Positions 24,595-32,867 of a stretch of 64,000 bases of DNA are shown piece by piece. Position numbers and translations under genes: made by a program. Numbering within the stretch: the first letter of the stretch is position 1; each line of letters starts with the position of its first letter. Source of the DNA: Phocaeicola faecium (GTDB taxonomy: Bacteria; Bacteroidota; Bacteroidia; Bacteroidales; Bacteroidaceae); NCBI RefSeq assembly GCF_014837055.1, contig NZ_JACSPQ010000001.1, positions 423,035 to 487,034 on the forward strand, given 5' to 3'. Below the pieces are notes generated by a model. That model did no database searches and was not told the DNA's origin. It saw only the letters and a list, made by a program, of their open reading frames with translations.

Positions 24595-25314
24595 TTATGT
24601 CAAATCCGCTTTGTGGAAGCAGTATCTCAGCCATACAATCCCGTCTTGAACCGTTTCTGCCGACAGCAGTTCGAGGCTCTGTCCGCGAGCGGGCAAATGT
24701 TCTTTCCCGATGTATTCGAACACCGAGGGCGACGCTGCCGACCCGTCGATGCCCGGATATACCACAAGGCTCAGTTCGTCTATCAGTCCGGCATGTAAGA
24801 AAGCCCCGTTGATGATGCCTCCACCTTGCAGCGAAAGCGACTCCACACCAAACACCTCCGCCAACGTCTGCATCGCTGCGCGCAGGTCATCACCTTTTGC
24901 TCCGGCAAAGAGGTAAGAAATGTCTTTCTTCTGAAGATAGTCCAGATAATCGGCAGGTGCCGTTTCGGGCAGGATGGTCACGATGCAGTCGCCCCGCACG
25001 GTGGAAGATTCGTAAAGAATGTCGGCATCGGGGTCGATAACCGCAAAAAGGCGGTCGGACGTATGGCTGGCGATGTAAGGCTTCGGGTGAGAGAGCGGGG
25101 TAGTGTCTCGCAGGTGAAATTGCTTGGGGAAGAAGCCTTCACACAAGGTATTTTTTCCGAACATCCAAGCATCGGTATTCAGTTTGCGGCCGATGGAGGC
25201 ATACACCCCCATCAGTTCGCTTTTGCTTTGTCCGTTGAAAGGGTCTGTCCAGCGGTCGGTCAGCAGCCTGCCGTCAACGGACGACATGATATGGCAGATG
25301 ATTTTAGGTAACAT
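24595..25314 (-). CDS. RibD C-terminal/dihydrofolate reductase-like oxidoreductase
   Basis: 239 aa, no signal peptide. N-terminus PKIICHIMSSVDGRLLTDRW and the segment VESLSLQGGGIINGAFLHAGLIDELSLVVYPGIDG are signatures of the RibD C-terminal/DHFR-like NADPH reductase superfamily. It lacks the deaminase domain of true RibD and is not tied to a riboflavin operon, so it is likely a stand-alone NADPH-dependent reductase of unknown substrate. First gene under regulon promoter S2, which groups it with the AKRs, the Fe-alcohol dehydrogenase and the flavodoxins. Confidence 0.85.
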   Translation of the reverse strand: MLPKIICHIMSSVDGRLLTDRWTDPFNGQSKSELMGVYASIGRKLNTDAWMFGKNTLCEGFFPKQFHLRDTTPLSHPKPYIASHTSDRLFAVIDPDADILYESSTVRGDCIVTILPETAPADYLDYLQKKDISYLFAGAKGDDLRAAMQTLAEVFGVESLSLQGGGIINGAFLHAGLIDELSLVVYPGIDGSAASPSVFEYIGKEHLPARGQSLELLSAETVQDGIVWLRYCFHKADLT

Positions 25315-25347
25315 AATGCTTCCTATTTTTACATAAGTTTACGTGTA

Positions 25348-25392
25348 CAAAAATAGTGCGCATCAAAGAGAAAAACCATACATAAATTACTG
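25348..25392 (-). promoter_or_regulatory. Regulon promoter S2 (RibD-like gene)
   Basis: -7 box plus CAAAAATA 25348-25355, core AAATTACTG 25384-25392, 28-bp gap, followed by half-site GGACCCATTTTACTGAT. The -7 box starts 34 bp before the ATG. Confidence 0.7.
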
Positions 25393-25486
25393 ATAATAGG
25401 ACCCATTTTACTGATAAGCCTCATCGGGAGCGGCTTTTAGCGGTCGGACTCTCCGCGATACGCTTTGGGCGGTATGCCTGCCAGCC

Positions 25487-26644
25487 TTACATTCCTTCCC
25501 TCAACACTTCATACAGTTCGTCTCTCGTAAACTGTTTGCAGCATCCCGGCATGAGGAAACAAGTATCGGCAGCGGCGCGCAGTACGGTTTCGTCCGTGAT
25601 GCCCATTTCGCTCCAGCGGGTAGGCAGACCGATTTCGCGGATAAAGCCTGCGAGCGCCTCTACGCCGAGCGATGCAGTTTGTTCTGTGGTATCTCCTTTT
25701 ACCTTCCATACTTCTTGAGCCATGCGCGCCAGTTTTTCTTTCCCTTCGCTCAAAAGGTGGCGGTAGAGTATGGGGTGGATAACGGCAAGCCCCTGTCCGT
25801 GATTGCAATCGGTGTAAGCTCCTACGGCATGTTCTAACATGTGGCATTGGAAGTCTGTCTGTTTGCCTAACTTCAGCAAACCGTTTTCTGCCATTGCCGA
25901 TGCCCACATCAGTTCGCCACGGGCAAGGTCGTCATCGGGATTGGCTATCAAGGCACGCAGGTTCTTGATGACACTCCGCATGACTGACTCGTTGATTTCA
26001 TCGGAAAGGTTCGTTGCCTGCGGACGTCCCATGTAGGTCTCCATGCAGTGGCTCAGGGTGTCGAATGCGCCGCTGATGACCTGCTTCATCGGAAGCGTGC
26101 GGGTCAGGTCGCTGTCAAGCACGGCAAACGTATGGTAAGCCCCCAACAGCGGTTGCTTCAGTTTCTTTTCTTCGTGAGTGATAACCGCACCGTTGTTCTG
26201 CTCGGCTCCCGTTCCCGATGCTGTTACCACGGCTCCCATCGGCACGAACTCCGTAGGATATTGATGCTTGGCATACTGCATCTCCCAAATATCTTCATCC
26301 AGTTTTGCCTGTGCCGATACGATTTTGCAGCAGTCGATGACCGACCCTCCACCCACTGCGAGGATGAAGTCGATGCCCTGCTCACGAACCATCTTTGCGC
26401 CTTCCTGCACCTTTGCATAAGTAGGGTTGGGCATGATGCCGCCGAAGTCAGTCACCGTCTTGCCGCACTCGTGTAGCCAACCGACGATTTTGTCATACAT
26501 TCCCGTGCGTTTCAGTGAGCCGCCCCCGTAGGCAAGTAGTACATTATTACCTGCAATACGGTTCATTTCTTCTTTGATGGCGCTCTCGGCGCACCCTTTG
26601 CCAAAATGTTGGCGCACGGGGTATTGGTAAGTAAATCTATCCAT
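25487..26644 (-). CDS. Iron-containing alcohol dehydrogenase (YqhD/BDH-like)
   Basis: 385 aa. NAD(P) loop LLAYGGGSLKRTG and FILAVGGGSVIDCCK. Fe-binding His residues are expected in FDTLSHCMETYMG, HMLEHAVGAYTDCNHGQGLA. The N-terminus (RFTYQYPVRQHFGKG) is that of the butanol dehydrogenase/YqhD branch. These enzymes reduce short-chain and reactive aldehydes with NADPH in the cytosol; in E. coli yqhD is induced by aldehydes through the AraC-type YqhC. Single-gene unit under regulon promoter S3. Confidence 0.92.
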   Translation of the reverse strand: MDRFTYQYPVRQHFGKGCAESAIKEEMNRIAGNNVLLAYGGGSLKRTGMYDKIVGWLHECGKTVTDFGGIMPNPTYAKVQEGAKMVREQGIDFILAVGGGSVIDCCKIVSAQAKLDEDIWEMQYAKHQYPTEFVPMGAVVTASGTGAEQNNGAVITHEEKKLKQPLLGAYHTFAVLDSDLTRTLPMKQVISGAFDTLSHCMETYMGRPQATNLSDEINESVMRSVIKNLRALIANPDDDLARGELMWASAMAENGLLKLGKQTDFQCHMLEHAVGAYTDCNHGQGLAVIHPILYRHLLSEGKEKLARMAQEVWKVKGDTTEQTASLGVEALAGFIREIGLPTRWSEMGITDETVLRAAADTCFLMPGCCKQFTRDELYEVLREGM

Positions 26645-26684
26645 AGTTGTATCTTTATAGTTAAATGGTTATCTGTTTTTATTA

Positions 26685-26729
26685 CAAAGTTACGGCAGAT
26701 GAGGCGGTCTGCTCCTATACAAATTACAG
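26685..26729 (-). promoter_or_regulatory. Regulon promoter S3 (Fe-alcohol dehydrogenase)
   Basis: -7 box plus CAAAGTTA 26685-26692, core AAATTACAG 26721-26729, 28-bp gap. Second half-site GATATACCTATATTAACGAT follows to ~26752. Confidence 0.75.
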
Positions 26730-26754
26730 ATTGATATACCTATATTAACGATAC

Positions 26755-26787
26755 AAAAAATCCCCGTCACGCTAAACCGTGGCGGGG
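26755..26787 (-). terminator. Terminator after flavodoxin operon
   Basis: Stem CCCCGTCACG / CGTGGCGGGG (26762-26771 with 26778-26787) and a T-run on the minus strand (A-run 26755-26760). Confidence 0.88.
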
Positions 26788-26816
26788 AACCTCTCTCTTA
26801 TCCGCAGACCGTGGGA

Positions 26817-27482
26817 TTATTCGATAATCCCGATCTCACGCAACCAGCTGCGTATGCCGTCTGCCGATTCGGCAACACTGTTTCTTGGTATGCTGTAACC
26901 GTTTACCATTGTGGCTTGTGGTTCCATCTCTGCTATATCGTCTACTGTACCCGACCATCCGCTGCCGCCATGCGATGAAAACGGGATGATGGTTTTACCC
27001 GTAAAATCGTAAGCATCGAAGAACGAATACATTGCCATCGGCATCTGATACCACCAGATAGGATAGCCCACGAAGATTACATCGTAATCGTCAAAGTTCT
27101 CTATGTTTGTGGCGAGGGCGGGGTGTGTACCGTTCAGCCGTTCTTCATTGGCTTGGTCTGCCAGAGCTGCGTATTCTTCCGGATAAGGCGTTGCCGTCTG
27201 GATGCGTACCCTGTCGCCGCCCGTTGCTTCGCCTATCACGGTAGCCATGTATTCTACGCTGCCGCAAAGGTCGCCGTTCACAATAAGCCGACTGGCAGAC
27301 GAAGCGGCATCCACACCGTTGTCGGGCAGCGGTTCTGAAAAGTAAGCTATCAGGATGCGGTGGTTTGTTCCGGGAACCACATCCTCGGTGGGAGTGTTAA
27401 TGGTATTGTTCTCATCGTCGCCGCAAGGCGTCAAAGAAAGCGACGCACACAGTAGCGCGAGCGGAAGTATATAGGTTTTCAT
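26817..27482 (-). CDS. Flavodoxin-fold lipoprotein (exported)
   Basis: About 221 aa from MKTYILPLALLCASLSLTPC, a signal peptide that may end in a lipobox-like C followed by GDDENN; the upstream in-frame Met adds a charged, non-leader stretch. The mature part is a flavodoxin-like domain: ILIAYFSEPLP (FMN phosphate loop region, atypical), DYDVIFVGYPIWWYQMP and TIIPFSSHGGSGWSG. Flavodoxins are usually cytosolic electron carriers, so export is notable. It is the second gene after the flavodoxin at 27497, 14 bp apart, and ends at a strong terminator. Related to the exported flavodoxin at 41985. Confidence 0.85.
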   Translation of the reverse strand: MKTYILPLALLCASLSLTPCGDDENNTINTPTEDVVPGTNHRILIAYFSEPLPDNGVDAASSASRLIVNGDLCGSVEYMATVIGEATGGDRVRIQTATPYPEEYAALADQANEERLNGTHPALATNIENFDDYDVIFVGYPIWWYQMPMAMYSFFDAYDFTGKTIIPFSSHGGSGWSGTVDDIAEMEPQATMVNGYSIPRNSVAESADGIRSWLREIGIIE

Positions 27483-27496
27483 CTCTCCGTCCTCCC

Positions 27497-28045
27497 TTAT
27501 TTGATTACTTTGATTTCCTTCAACCATTCGGTTATACCGTCCGTGTTGCGGTCTACTGCGCCGAATCCTTTCAGATGGTTGGCGTCAGGCGTCAGTTCTG
27601 CGATGCGTGCCAGCGTCTCGTCGCGGTAAGTAGAAGCATACGTGCAGAACGGGACTACGGTTTTTCCCTTGAAGTCGTAGCTCTCGGCAAAGGTATTGAT
27701 AATCATCGGAGCCGTCCACCACCATACGGGGCAACCGATGAACACCGTGTCGTAGCTGTCCCAGTCTGTTACCTTATTCTTGATAGCAGGACGGTCATTC
27801 CGCTCTTTTTCAGCCTTTGCCACCTCCGTACACGGTGTGTATTCCGTGGGATAAGGCTTTACGGGTTCGATGCGGAAAAGCGTTCCGCCTGTTTGTTCGG
27901 CGATGTATTTCGCCACGTGTTCCATATTGCCGCTCCAACTGAAATAAGCGATGAGGATACGGTTTGCTTTTTCATTGTTTTGTGCGTAACAACTTATCCC
28001 GAAAGCCGTCAGCACAGTCAGTAAAAATAATTTAAGTTTCATCAT
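27497..28045 (-). CDS. Flavodoxin with signal peptide
   Basis: 182 aa. N-terminus MMKLKLFLLTVLTAFGISCYAQ is a signal peptide with AQ cleavage. Flavodoxin features: FMN loop ILIAYFSWSGNMEHVAKYIA, YDTVFIGCPVWWWTAPM and VVPFCTYASTYRDE. This type (NADPH-quinone reductase/flavodoxin-like) often occurs next to AKRs and carboxymuconolactone decarboxylases; here it is predicted to be periplasmic. It leads a two-gene flavodoxin operon under regulon promoter S4. Possible electron donor: the NapGH-like protein (inference). Confidence 0.87.
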   Translation of the reverse strand: MMKLKLFLLTVLTAFGISCYAQNNEKANRILIAYFSWSGNMEHVAKYIAEQTGGTLFRIEPVKPYPTEYTPCTEVAKAEKERNDRPAIKNKVTDWDSYDTVFIGCPVWWWTAPMIINTFAESYDFKGKTVVPFCTYASTYRDETLARIAELTPDANHLKGFGAVDRNTDGITEWLKEIKVIK

Positions 28046-28104
28046 TTTATGTATTTAAGTGTAATCTGTAAATTCAGACTTGGTTCGCGTTATTGTTTCT
28101 GATA

Positions 28105-28149
28105 CAAAGTTACGCCGGAAACATCTGTCTGTCCATACACAAATTACAG
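28105..28149 (-). promoter_or_regulatory. Regulon promoter S4 (flavodoxin operon)
   Basis: -7 box plus CAAAGTTA 28105-28112, core AAATTACAG 28141-28149 preceded by CCATACAC, 28-bp gap. Second half-site GTACACCAATATCAACGAT follows. Confidence 0.75.
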
Positions 28150-28230
28150 ATTAGTACACCAATATCAACGATATACGGCTCAATTACCCGATGAAAACAG
28201 GAAGCGAAATTCGCCGCCGTTATGTCCTGA

Positions 28231-28317
28231 AAAACGCTACCGTTAGCGTTACCCATTCCATGCGGATGTGTTGACCGTTTCTACCCATAGAAACCATCGG
28301 TTCTACCGTTAGTGTTT
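28231..28317 (+). repeat. ~89-bp dispersed intergenic repeat, copy 4
   Basis: AAAACGCTACCGTTAGCGTT at the left end, inner CATGCGGATGTGTTGACCG and CTACCCATAG. The right end is degenerate (AGTGTTT). Sits between the flavodoxin operon and the AKR remnant; the rest of 28150-28474 shows no gene. Confidence 0.8.
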
Positions 28318-28474
28318 CCCCAAGCTCTGGGCAAAGCCGTAAAAAGGTTGCAGCAACTTTATTGTCGGATTGAATTATTTCAACAAAAAAGTCCAATCTG
28401 AAACGATAAAAACCAGCATGGAATTTATGGATTTCGAGATTGGACTTATGAAACATGAAAAGAATCAAAGAGTT

Positions 28475-28996
28475 TTATTTTGTGGGAGTCTGTTGTTTTT
28501 GTGCGTTAGGTTTGGTTCCTCCGAAGACATCAGACATCGGCATTACGTCTAAAGCGCGGTCTATTGCCTCCACTTCCTCATCGGTCAGCATCACATCTGT
28601 TGCCTCGGCATTCTCTTTCAGCCGGTCGGCTTTCCGCGTACCGGGGATGGGCACTATCCACGGTTTTTTGCAGAGCATCCACGCAAGGGAAATTTGGGCA
28701 GGCGTGGCGTTCTTATCTTCGGCTATACGGCGAATCAGTTCCAACAATTCGCGGTTTCGCTCGTAACTCTCCGGGCGGAATTGGGGCATCGTGGCACGAT
28801 AATCGGTTTCGGCATCGAAGCAGGACGCCGGCGTATAGCGGTCGGACAGCAATCCGTTGGCAAGCGGCGAGAAAGCCACCAGTCCGGTCATTTCACGTCG
28901 GTTGGCAGGTGCGCCGTAAGCATGGCTCATCCCCATACATCCCAAGCCGACGGCAGACACACGCAGTCCGCGGGTTCCTAAGTTTCTGTATCTCAT
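28475..28996 (-). pseudogene. Aldo/keto reductase with large internal in-frame deletion
   Basis: 173 aa against the usual ~330 for this AKR branch. It begins normally (MRYRNLGTRGLRVSAVGLGCMGMSHAYG) and after NRREM jumps directly to LVAFSPLANGLLSDRY, which normally lies ~150 residues later. The deleted part would carry the catalytic Asp, Tyr, Lys and His. The end (WIVPIPGTRKADRLKENAEA) is intact. The enzyme cannot be active. It lies downstream of a 3' gene fragment, both behind regulon promoter S5. Confidence 0.85.
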
Positions 28997-29007
28997 ATCC
29001 TAATAAT

Positions 29008-29133
29008 TTATTGGTTGATGATTCTTGTTGAATACTCCCGTTTGGCAGTCTCCGCATCCCGTTTCCCCTTAGCCCATAGTTGCCATGAGTTGACGATGTT
29101 CTGCCACACGATGTAACACTCGGCGCCACAGAT
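29008..29133 (-). pseudogene. 3' fragment of an unidentified gene behind promoter S5
   Basis: An open frame ending in CYIVWQNIVNSWQLWAKG ... STRIINQ and a stop, about 42 codons, with no start codon. It begins right where the transcript from promoter S5 should start, so the 5' part of the original first gene of this unit appears deleted. Family not recognised. Low-to-moderate confidence that it was coding. Confidence 0.4.
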
Positions 29134-29153
29134 ATTGTTTTGATATCACACCG

Positions 29154-29198
29154 CAAAGTTACGCTGCCTGCGTTTATCCATCCATACACGGATTACAG
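29154..29198 (-). promoter_or_regulatory. Regulon promoter S5 (in front of decayed AKR unit)
   Basis: -7 box plus CAAAGTTA 29154-29161, core GGATTACAG 29190-29198 preceded by CCATACAC, 28-bp gap. Half-site GATGCACCAATTTCGACGA follows. The nearest intact start codon is 158 bp away, unlike other members. Confidence 0.7.
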
Positions 29199-29241
29199 AT
29201 TGATGCACCAATTTCGACGAAAAGGAATATGAGAAATTGTT

Positions 29242-30186
29242 TTATACTGCTGCTGTTTCTTTCTTTTTTGCTTCGAATGCTTCCATTTCGGCGCGGCTAC
29301 GGCTTCGTGTTACCATATATACACCGAGGAAAACAAGCACTATCGCGGCGATTTTAATCAGGTTAAACGATGAAGTGCCCCAGTAGAAAACCACGATACA
29401 GGTGGCTACGATAGGCTGTACGTAACAGTACATGCTGACCACGGTAGGGCGCAGATGCTTCTGACCGATAGGCGACAGCAGGTAACAGAAAAACGTAGCC
29501 CCGAATACCAGAAACGAAAGAGCAAGTATCAAGTCCGCATCCAGCGATGCCCAGTCTACCGCCACCAAATCGGTGTAAGAGAACGGGATGATGCAGATAA
29601 CCGAATAAGTAAACATCCACTTCATCAAAGTAATGGCAGAATAACGGCTTATGAGGTCTTTAAAGAACACAAGGTAAGAGGCAAAACAAACCTCAGCAAT
29701 GATGCAGATAATGTCTCCCCATATATTGCCGTCCTGCGTGGAAGCGGAATCTCCATTGCTCATAATAAGCAGAAAAGCGCCGATGGCTCCCATGAAAATG
29801 CCCAATACTTTCTTCGCCGTAACCGGTTCTTTCAGGTAGAAAGCGGCTATTATCATGGTAAAGATGGGGGTGCTGGTAGAAATGATGGAGGCATCTACCG
29901 GTGAAGTCATGCCCAGTCCGATGGTGTATACGCCTTGATTGAACACAATGCCCAGCAAAGCGGCGAAAAACAGTTTGAGCAAATCCTGATGGGGTACGTG
30001 TTCGGGCTTGGTGAAAAGTGAGGCTATCCAAAACAGGGCGGCAGCTCCCAGCAGGCGGATGTCGACTAACAATGTAGGAGTGATGACGCTGCTTAAAAAG
30101 ATAAACTTCACAACGGGAGACATCAGTCCCCACATGAAATTGGCGGCAAACATAGAGCCATGACCTTTCAATTCGTTTCTTTCCAT
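29242..30186 (-). CDS. EamA/DMT-family permease
   Basis: 314 aa from MERNELKGHGSMFAANFMWG; the longer start adds a basic non-conserved stretch and would lie upstream of the -7 box. Two EamA repeats with ten predicted transmembrane helices, e.g. MWGLMSPVVKFIFLSS, IFTMIIAAFYLKEPVTAKKVLGIFMGAIGAF, SFLVFGATFFCYLLSPIGQKHLRP, IAAIVLVFLGVYMVTRSR. Drug/metabolite exporters of this group have diverse, usually unknown substrates. Divergent from the AraC regulator at 30282, with -7 box CAAAGGTA at 30217-30224; export of a toxic metabolite under control of that regulator is plausible. Confidence 0.88.
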   Translation of the reverse strand: MERNELKGHGSMFAANFMWGLMSPVVKFIFLSSVITPTLLVDIRLLGAAALFWIASLFTKPEHVPHQDLLKLFFAALLGIVFNQGVYTIGLGMTSPVDASIISTSTPIFTMIIAAFYLKEPVTAKKVLGIFMGAIGAFLLIMSNGDSASTQDGNIWGDIICIIAEVCFASYLVFFKDLISRYSAITLMKWMFTYSVICIIPFSYTDLVAVDWASLDADLILALSFLVFGATFFCYLLSPIGQKHLRPTVVSMYCYVQPIVATCIVVFYWGTSSFNLIKIAAIVLVFLGVYMVTRSRSRAEMEAFEAKKKETAAV

Positions 30187-30269
30187 ATTCTTAATGTCTG
30201 TATTTGTAAAACGGCGCAAAGGTACAGAGAAACGAAAGCGGATGATTGTAAGAATTATCCTATCTTTTG

Positions 30270-30277
30270 TATATTTG
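30270..30277 (+). promoter_or_regulatory. -7 box of the AraC gene at 30282
   Basis: TATATTTG, 4 bp before the ATG, implying a very short leader. No clear -33 TTTG. Confidence 0.45.
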
Positions 30278-30281
30278 CGAC

Positions 30282-31118
30282 ATGAAAAAAGAAAATATCT
30301 TCCTGCCTTTCGAGGTCAAGGTGCGCCGATACGACCGGTTTCCTCTGCCGGAGCACCAGCATTCGTTCTTCGAACTTTGTTACATAGTTTCGGGGAGTGG
30401 AGAGTTTGTGTCGGAAAGTCAGCGATTCTCTTTCCGTTCAGGGTCTTTCTTCTTTATAAAACCGTATACGAATCATACTTACCGGCTGGCGGAGATGTGC
30501 GACATAGTTTATATCGGGCTGACCGATGCGTATGTCGACCGTGTGCTTGGGGCGGTAGAGAAGGAGCTCTTTTCGCTTCCGGTGCCTACCGATCTGACTG
30601 CGCTCATCGCCCGGACGGACAGCGAACGTATTTCCATGCTCATGGCGTGCATCCGCTCCGAGTATCTTTCGCCTTCTTCCGATACGTCTCGGATAGCGGC
30701 ATGTTGGATTAACAGTATCTTGCTGATTTGCGTGCGTAACCTCAGACATCTGTTGGGCGATGCGCCACGTCCGGTAGCGGAGAGCGACAAGCTGATGTTA
30801 ATGCTGCAATACATCGAACTGCATTTGGATAATCCGGAGCTACTTACGGCGAAAACCTTGAGCCAGCGGTTTAATACGGCTGAAACTTACATCGGGAAAT
30901 TCTTTAAAGCGCGTACGGGAGAAAGTTTGAAGAGATATATCCTGAAATGCCGGATAAAGGTGGTAGAAGAGCTGTTGAACTATACGGATTTGCGCGTCAA
31001 TGAGATTGTAGCGCGAACGGGCTTTGTAGACGAGAGCCATTTGACGCATACGTTTAAGCGGATAACGGGAGTTACGCCCCTTGAGTATAAAAAGAAGATA
31101 AATCAGAACATACGGTGA
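30282..31118 (+). CDS. AraC-family transcriptional regulator
   Basis: 278 aa from MKKENIFLPFEVKVRRYDRF; an upstream Met would fall in the promoter. N-terminal cupin-like sensor (LPEHQHSFFELCYIVSGSGEF, FIKPYTNHTYR), C-terminal double helix-turn-helix (LTAKTLSQRFNTAETYIGKFFKARTGES, EIVARTGFVDESHLTHTFKRITGVTPLEYK). It binds small effectors through the cupin and activates target promoters. Divergently placed from an EamA permease and centrally located among the nine co-architected redox promoters, so it is the first candidate for their regulator (inference). The 32868 AraC is the alternative. Confidence 0.9.
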   Translation: MKKENIFLPFEVKVRRYDRFPLPEHQHSFFELCYIVSGSGEFVSESQRFSFRSGSFFFIKPYTNHTYRLAEMCDIVYIGLTDAYVDRVLGAVEKELFSLPVPTDLTALIARTDSERISMLMACIRSEYLSPSSDTSRIAACWINSILLICVRNLRHLLGDAPRPVAESDKLMLMLQYIELHLDNPELLTAKTLSQRFNTAETYIGKFFKARTGESLKRYILKCRIKVVEELLNYTDLRVNEIVARTGFVDESHLTHTFKRITGVTPLEYKKKINQNIR

Positions 31119-31294
31119 ATGAACCGGTATTTGTATCACCGTTGAGGCTTGTATTTGTATCCCGCAACACACAGCGGCGTTGCGGGATAGCTTACGGACA
31201 TATCTGAGCAGTGCGGACTGGAATCATTTGTAAAATCTTTTCATTTTATATGCTTTAAATTTGTTTCGCTGGAATATACTTTTTAAGGGACGAC

Positions 31295-31326
31295 AAATTA
31301 CAGAACGATGCACCCATTTTACAGAC
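31295..31326 (-). promoter_or_regulatory. Orphan operator (S10) without -7 box
   Basis: AAATTACAG at 31295-31303 followed by GATGCACCCATTTTACAGAC matches the regulon operator, but no CAAAnnTA lies at the required distance and no minus-strand gene follows. Either a remnant of a lost gene or a site acting on the AraC/esterase interval. The rest of 31119-31546 holds the repeat below and a -7 box TAACTTTG at 31511-31518 for the esterase. Confidence 0.45.
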
Positions 31327-31336
31327 AATAAGTCCG

Positions 31337-31428
31337 AAAAAAATTCTACCGCAAGTGTATGCCAACGCTTGCGGTAGAAATGGTCAACGCATCCGCATGT
31401 GTTGGTATACGCTTGCGGTAGCGTTTTT
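31337..31428 (-). repeat. ~89-bp dispersed intergenic repeat, copy 5 (reverse orientation)
   Basis: Contains CTACCGCAAGTGT, GGTCAACGCATCCGCATG and the right end GCGGTAGCGTTTTT. Confidence 0.8.
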
Positions 31429-31546
31429 GGAGACATATCGTCGGTTATGTTGCATAAGATATATGGAATTAGGGTTGAGCGAATCGGAAAATTTTCTACC
31501 TTTATGCCGATAACTTTGCTCAAGGATAAAGATTTGTAACAAACGA

Positions 31547-32737
31547 ATGAATATGAAACGATTTATTGTAATGACAGTGGGTTGGCTGATGGCAGTCAAC
31601 AGTATGGGGCAGCAGGCGTTATGGAGTGCAGACGGCATCATCTCGCCGGTGATAAACGAAAACCGTACGGTGACTTTCCGTATCTATGCACCTGCGGCGG
31701 AAAAAATGGAGGTAGAAGGCGATTTCCTTTCTCCGACGATGGTATCAACTCCGGTAGGCGAGACCGAATCGGCTGGTAAGGCTGTGATGACAAAGAACAG
31801 CAACGGGGTGTGGGAATATACGACTCCACCGCTCGTTTCGGAACTTTATTCTTATACTTTCTTAAATGATGGCTTGCGGATTACAGACCCGAATAACGTT
31901 TATCAGGTAAGAGACGTGGCTTCGGTAAGCAATATTTTCCTGATGAGCGGACAGCCGGGCGACCTTTACTCCGTGCAGGAGGTTCCTCATGGCAATGTGG
32001 CTAAGGTATGGTATCCCAGTCTGACTATGAACATGGACCGCCGCATGACCGTTTATACTCCTGCCGGCTATGAAGACAGCGAGCGGAGCTATCCTGTTCT
32101 TTATCTGTTACATGGAGCCGGAGGCGATGAGAATGCTTGGAGCGAACTGGGGCGTGCCGCTCAGATATTGGATAATCTTATCGCTCAAGGTAAAGCCGAA
32201 CCGATGATTGTAGTGATGACCAATGGCAATGCTTCGCAGCAGGCTGCACCGGGAGAAGCGCCGAACAGCATGAAGAAACCTGCACTGTTTGTACCCGGTA
32301 TGATGGACGGCCGTTTTGAGCAGGCTTTTACCGACGTGGTAAGCTATGTGGAAAGTCATTATCGGACGCAGGCTGACAAAGCTCACCGTGCCATTGCAGG
32401 CTTGTCGATGGGTGGTTTCCATGCCATGCACATCTCGGCACTCTATCCCGACACATTCGACTACGTGGGGCTTTTCTCTGCTGCCATCCATACCGACAAC
32501 GATAGCCCGGTGTACACCAAATTTTACGAAAACCTCAACCGTCAGTTCAGCACTCCTCCGCAACTTTATTGGATAGGGATAGGGCGTACCGATTTCTTGT
32601 ACAAGGACAATGCCGCTTTCCGCAGCAAATTAGATAGTCTGAATTATCATTACGAATACACAGAAAGTGATGGAGGACACATCTGGCGTAACTGGCGTAT
32701 CTATCTGACTACCTTTGTGCAGCGCTTGTTCAAATGA
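31547..32737 (+). CDS. Secreted esterase with N-terminal CBM48-like domain
   Basis: 396 aa. Signal peptide (MNMKRFIVMTVGWLMAVNSMG). Residues ~25-125 form a glycogen-branching-type E-set/CBM48 domain (TVTFRIYAPAAEKMEVEGDF), then an esterase D-type alpha/beta hydrolase: YPVLYLLHGAGGDENAWSE, nucleophile AGLSMGGFHA (GxSxG), Asp in TDFLYKDN, His in SDGGHIWRNWR. This layout is that of feruloyl/acetyl esterases (Fae1-like) of Bacteroidota acting on plant polysaccharide esters. Exported to periplasm. A -7 box TAACTTTG ends 28 bp before the ATG. Followed by an AraC regulator. Confidence 0.88.
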   Translation: MNMKRFIVMTVGWLMAVNSMGQQALWSADGIISPVINENRTVTFRIYAPAAEKMEVEGDFLSPTMVSTPVGETESAGKAVMTKNSNGVWEYTTPPLVSELYSYTFLNDGLRITDPNNVYQVRDVASVSNIFLMSGQPGDLYSVQEVPHGNVAKVWYPSLTMNMDRRMTVYTPAGYEDSERSYPVLYLLHGAGGDENAWSELGRAAQILDNLIAQGKAEPMIVVMTNGNASQQAAPGEAPNSMKKPALFVPGMMDGRFEQAFTDVVSYVESHYRTQADKAHRAIAGLSMGGFHAMHISALYPDTFDYVGLFSAAIHTDNDSPVYTKFYENLNRQFSTPPQLYWIGIGRTDFLYKDNAAFRSKLDSLNYHYEYTESDGGHIWRNWRIYLTTFVQRLFK

Positions 32738-32839
32738 TATCATTCTGTTTTCTCCGTATCTGCCAAGAAACAGATACGGGGGAAAGAAAGATACTATATA
32801 TTTCGGGAAATTCTACATGAAGTTTCGGCTTGAAATATG

Positions 32840-32847
32840 TATCTTTG
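32840..32847 (+). promoter_or_regulatory. -7 box deciding the start of the AraC gene at 32868
   Basis: TATCTTTG, 20 bp before the chosen ATG (MAETENIIIKD). The longer open frame (from 32715) would begin inside the previous gene, so the shorter start is preferred. Confidence 0.6.
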
Positions 32848-32867
32848 GAACAGAGGAAAATGAAGGT

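Noticed and set aside
30217-30261. Regulon promoter for the EamA gene at 30186
   Set aside because: The -7 box CAAAGGTA is good, but AATTATCC at the operator position is out of register and too weak.
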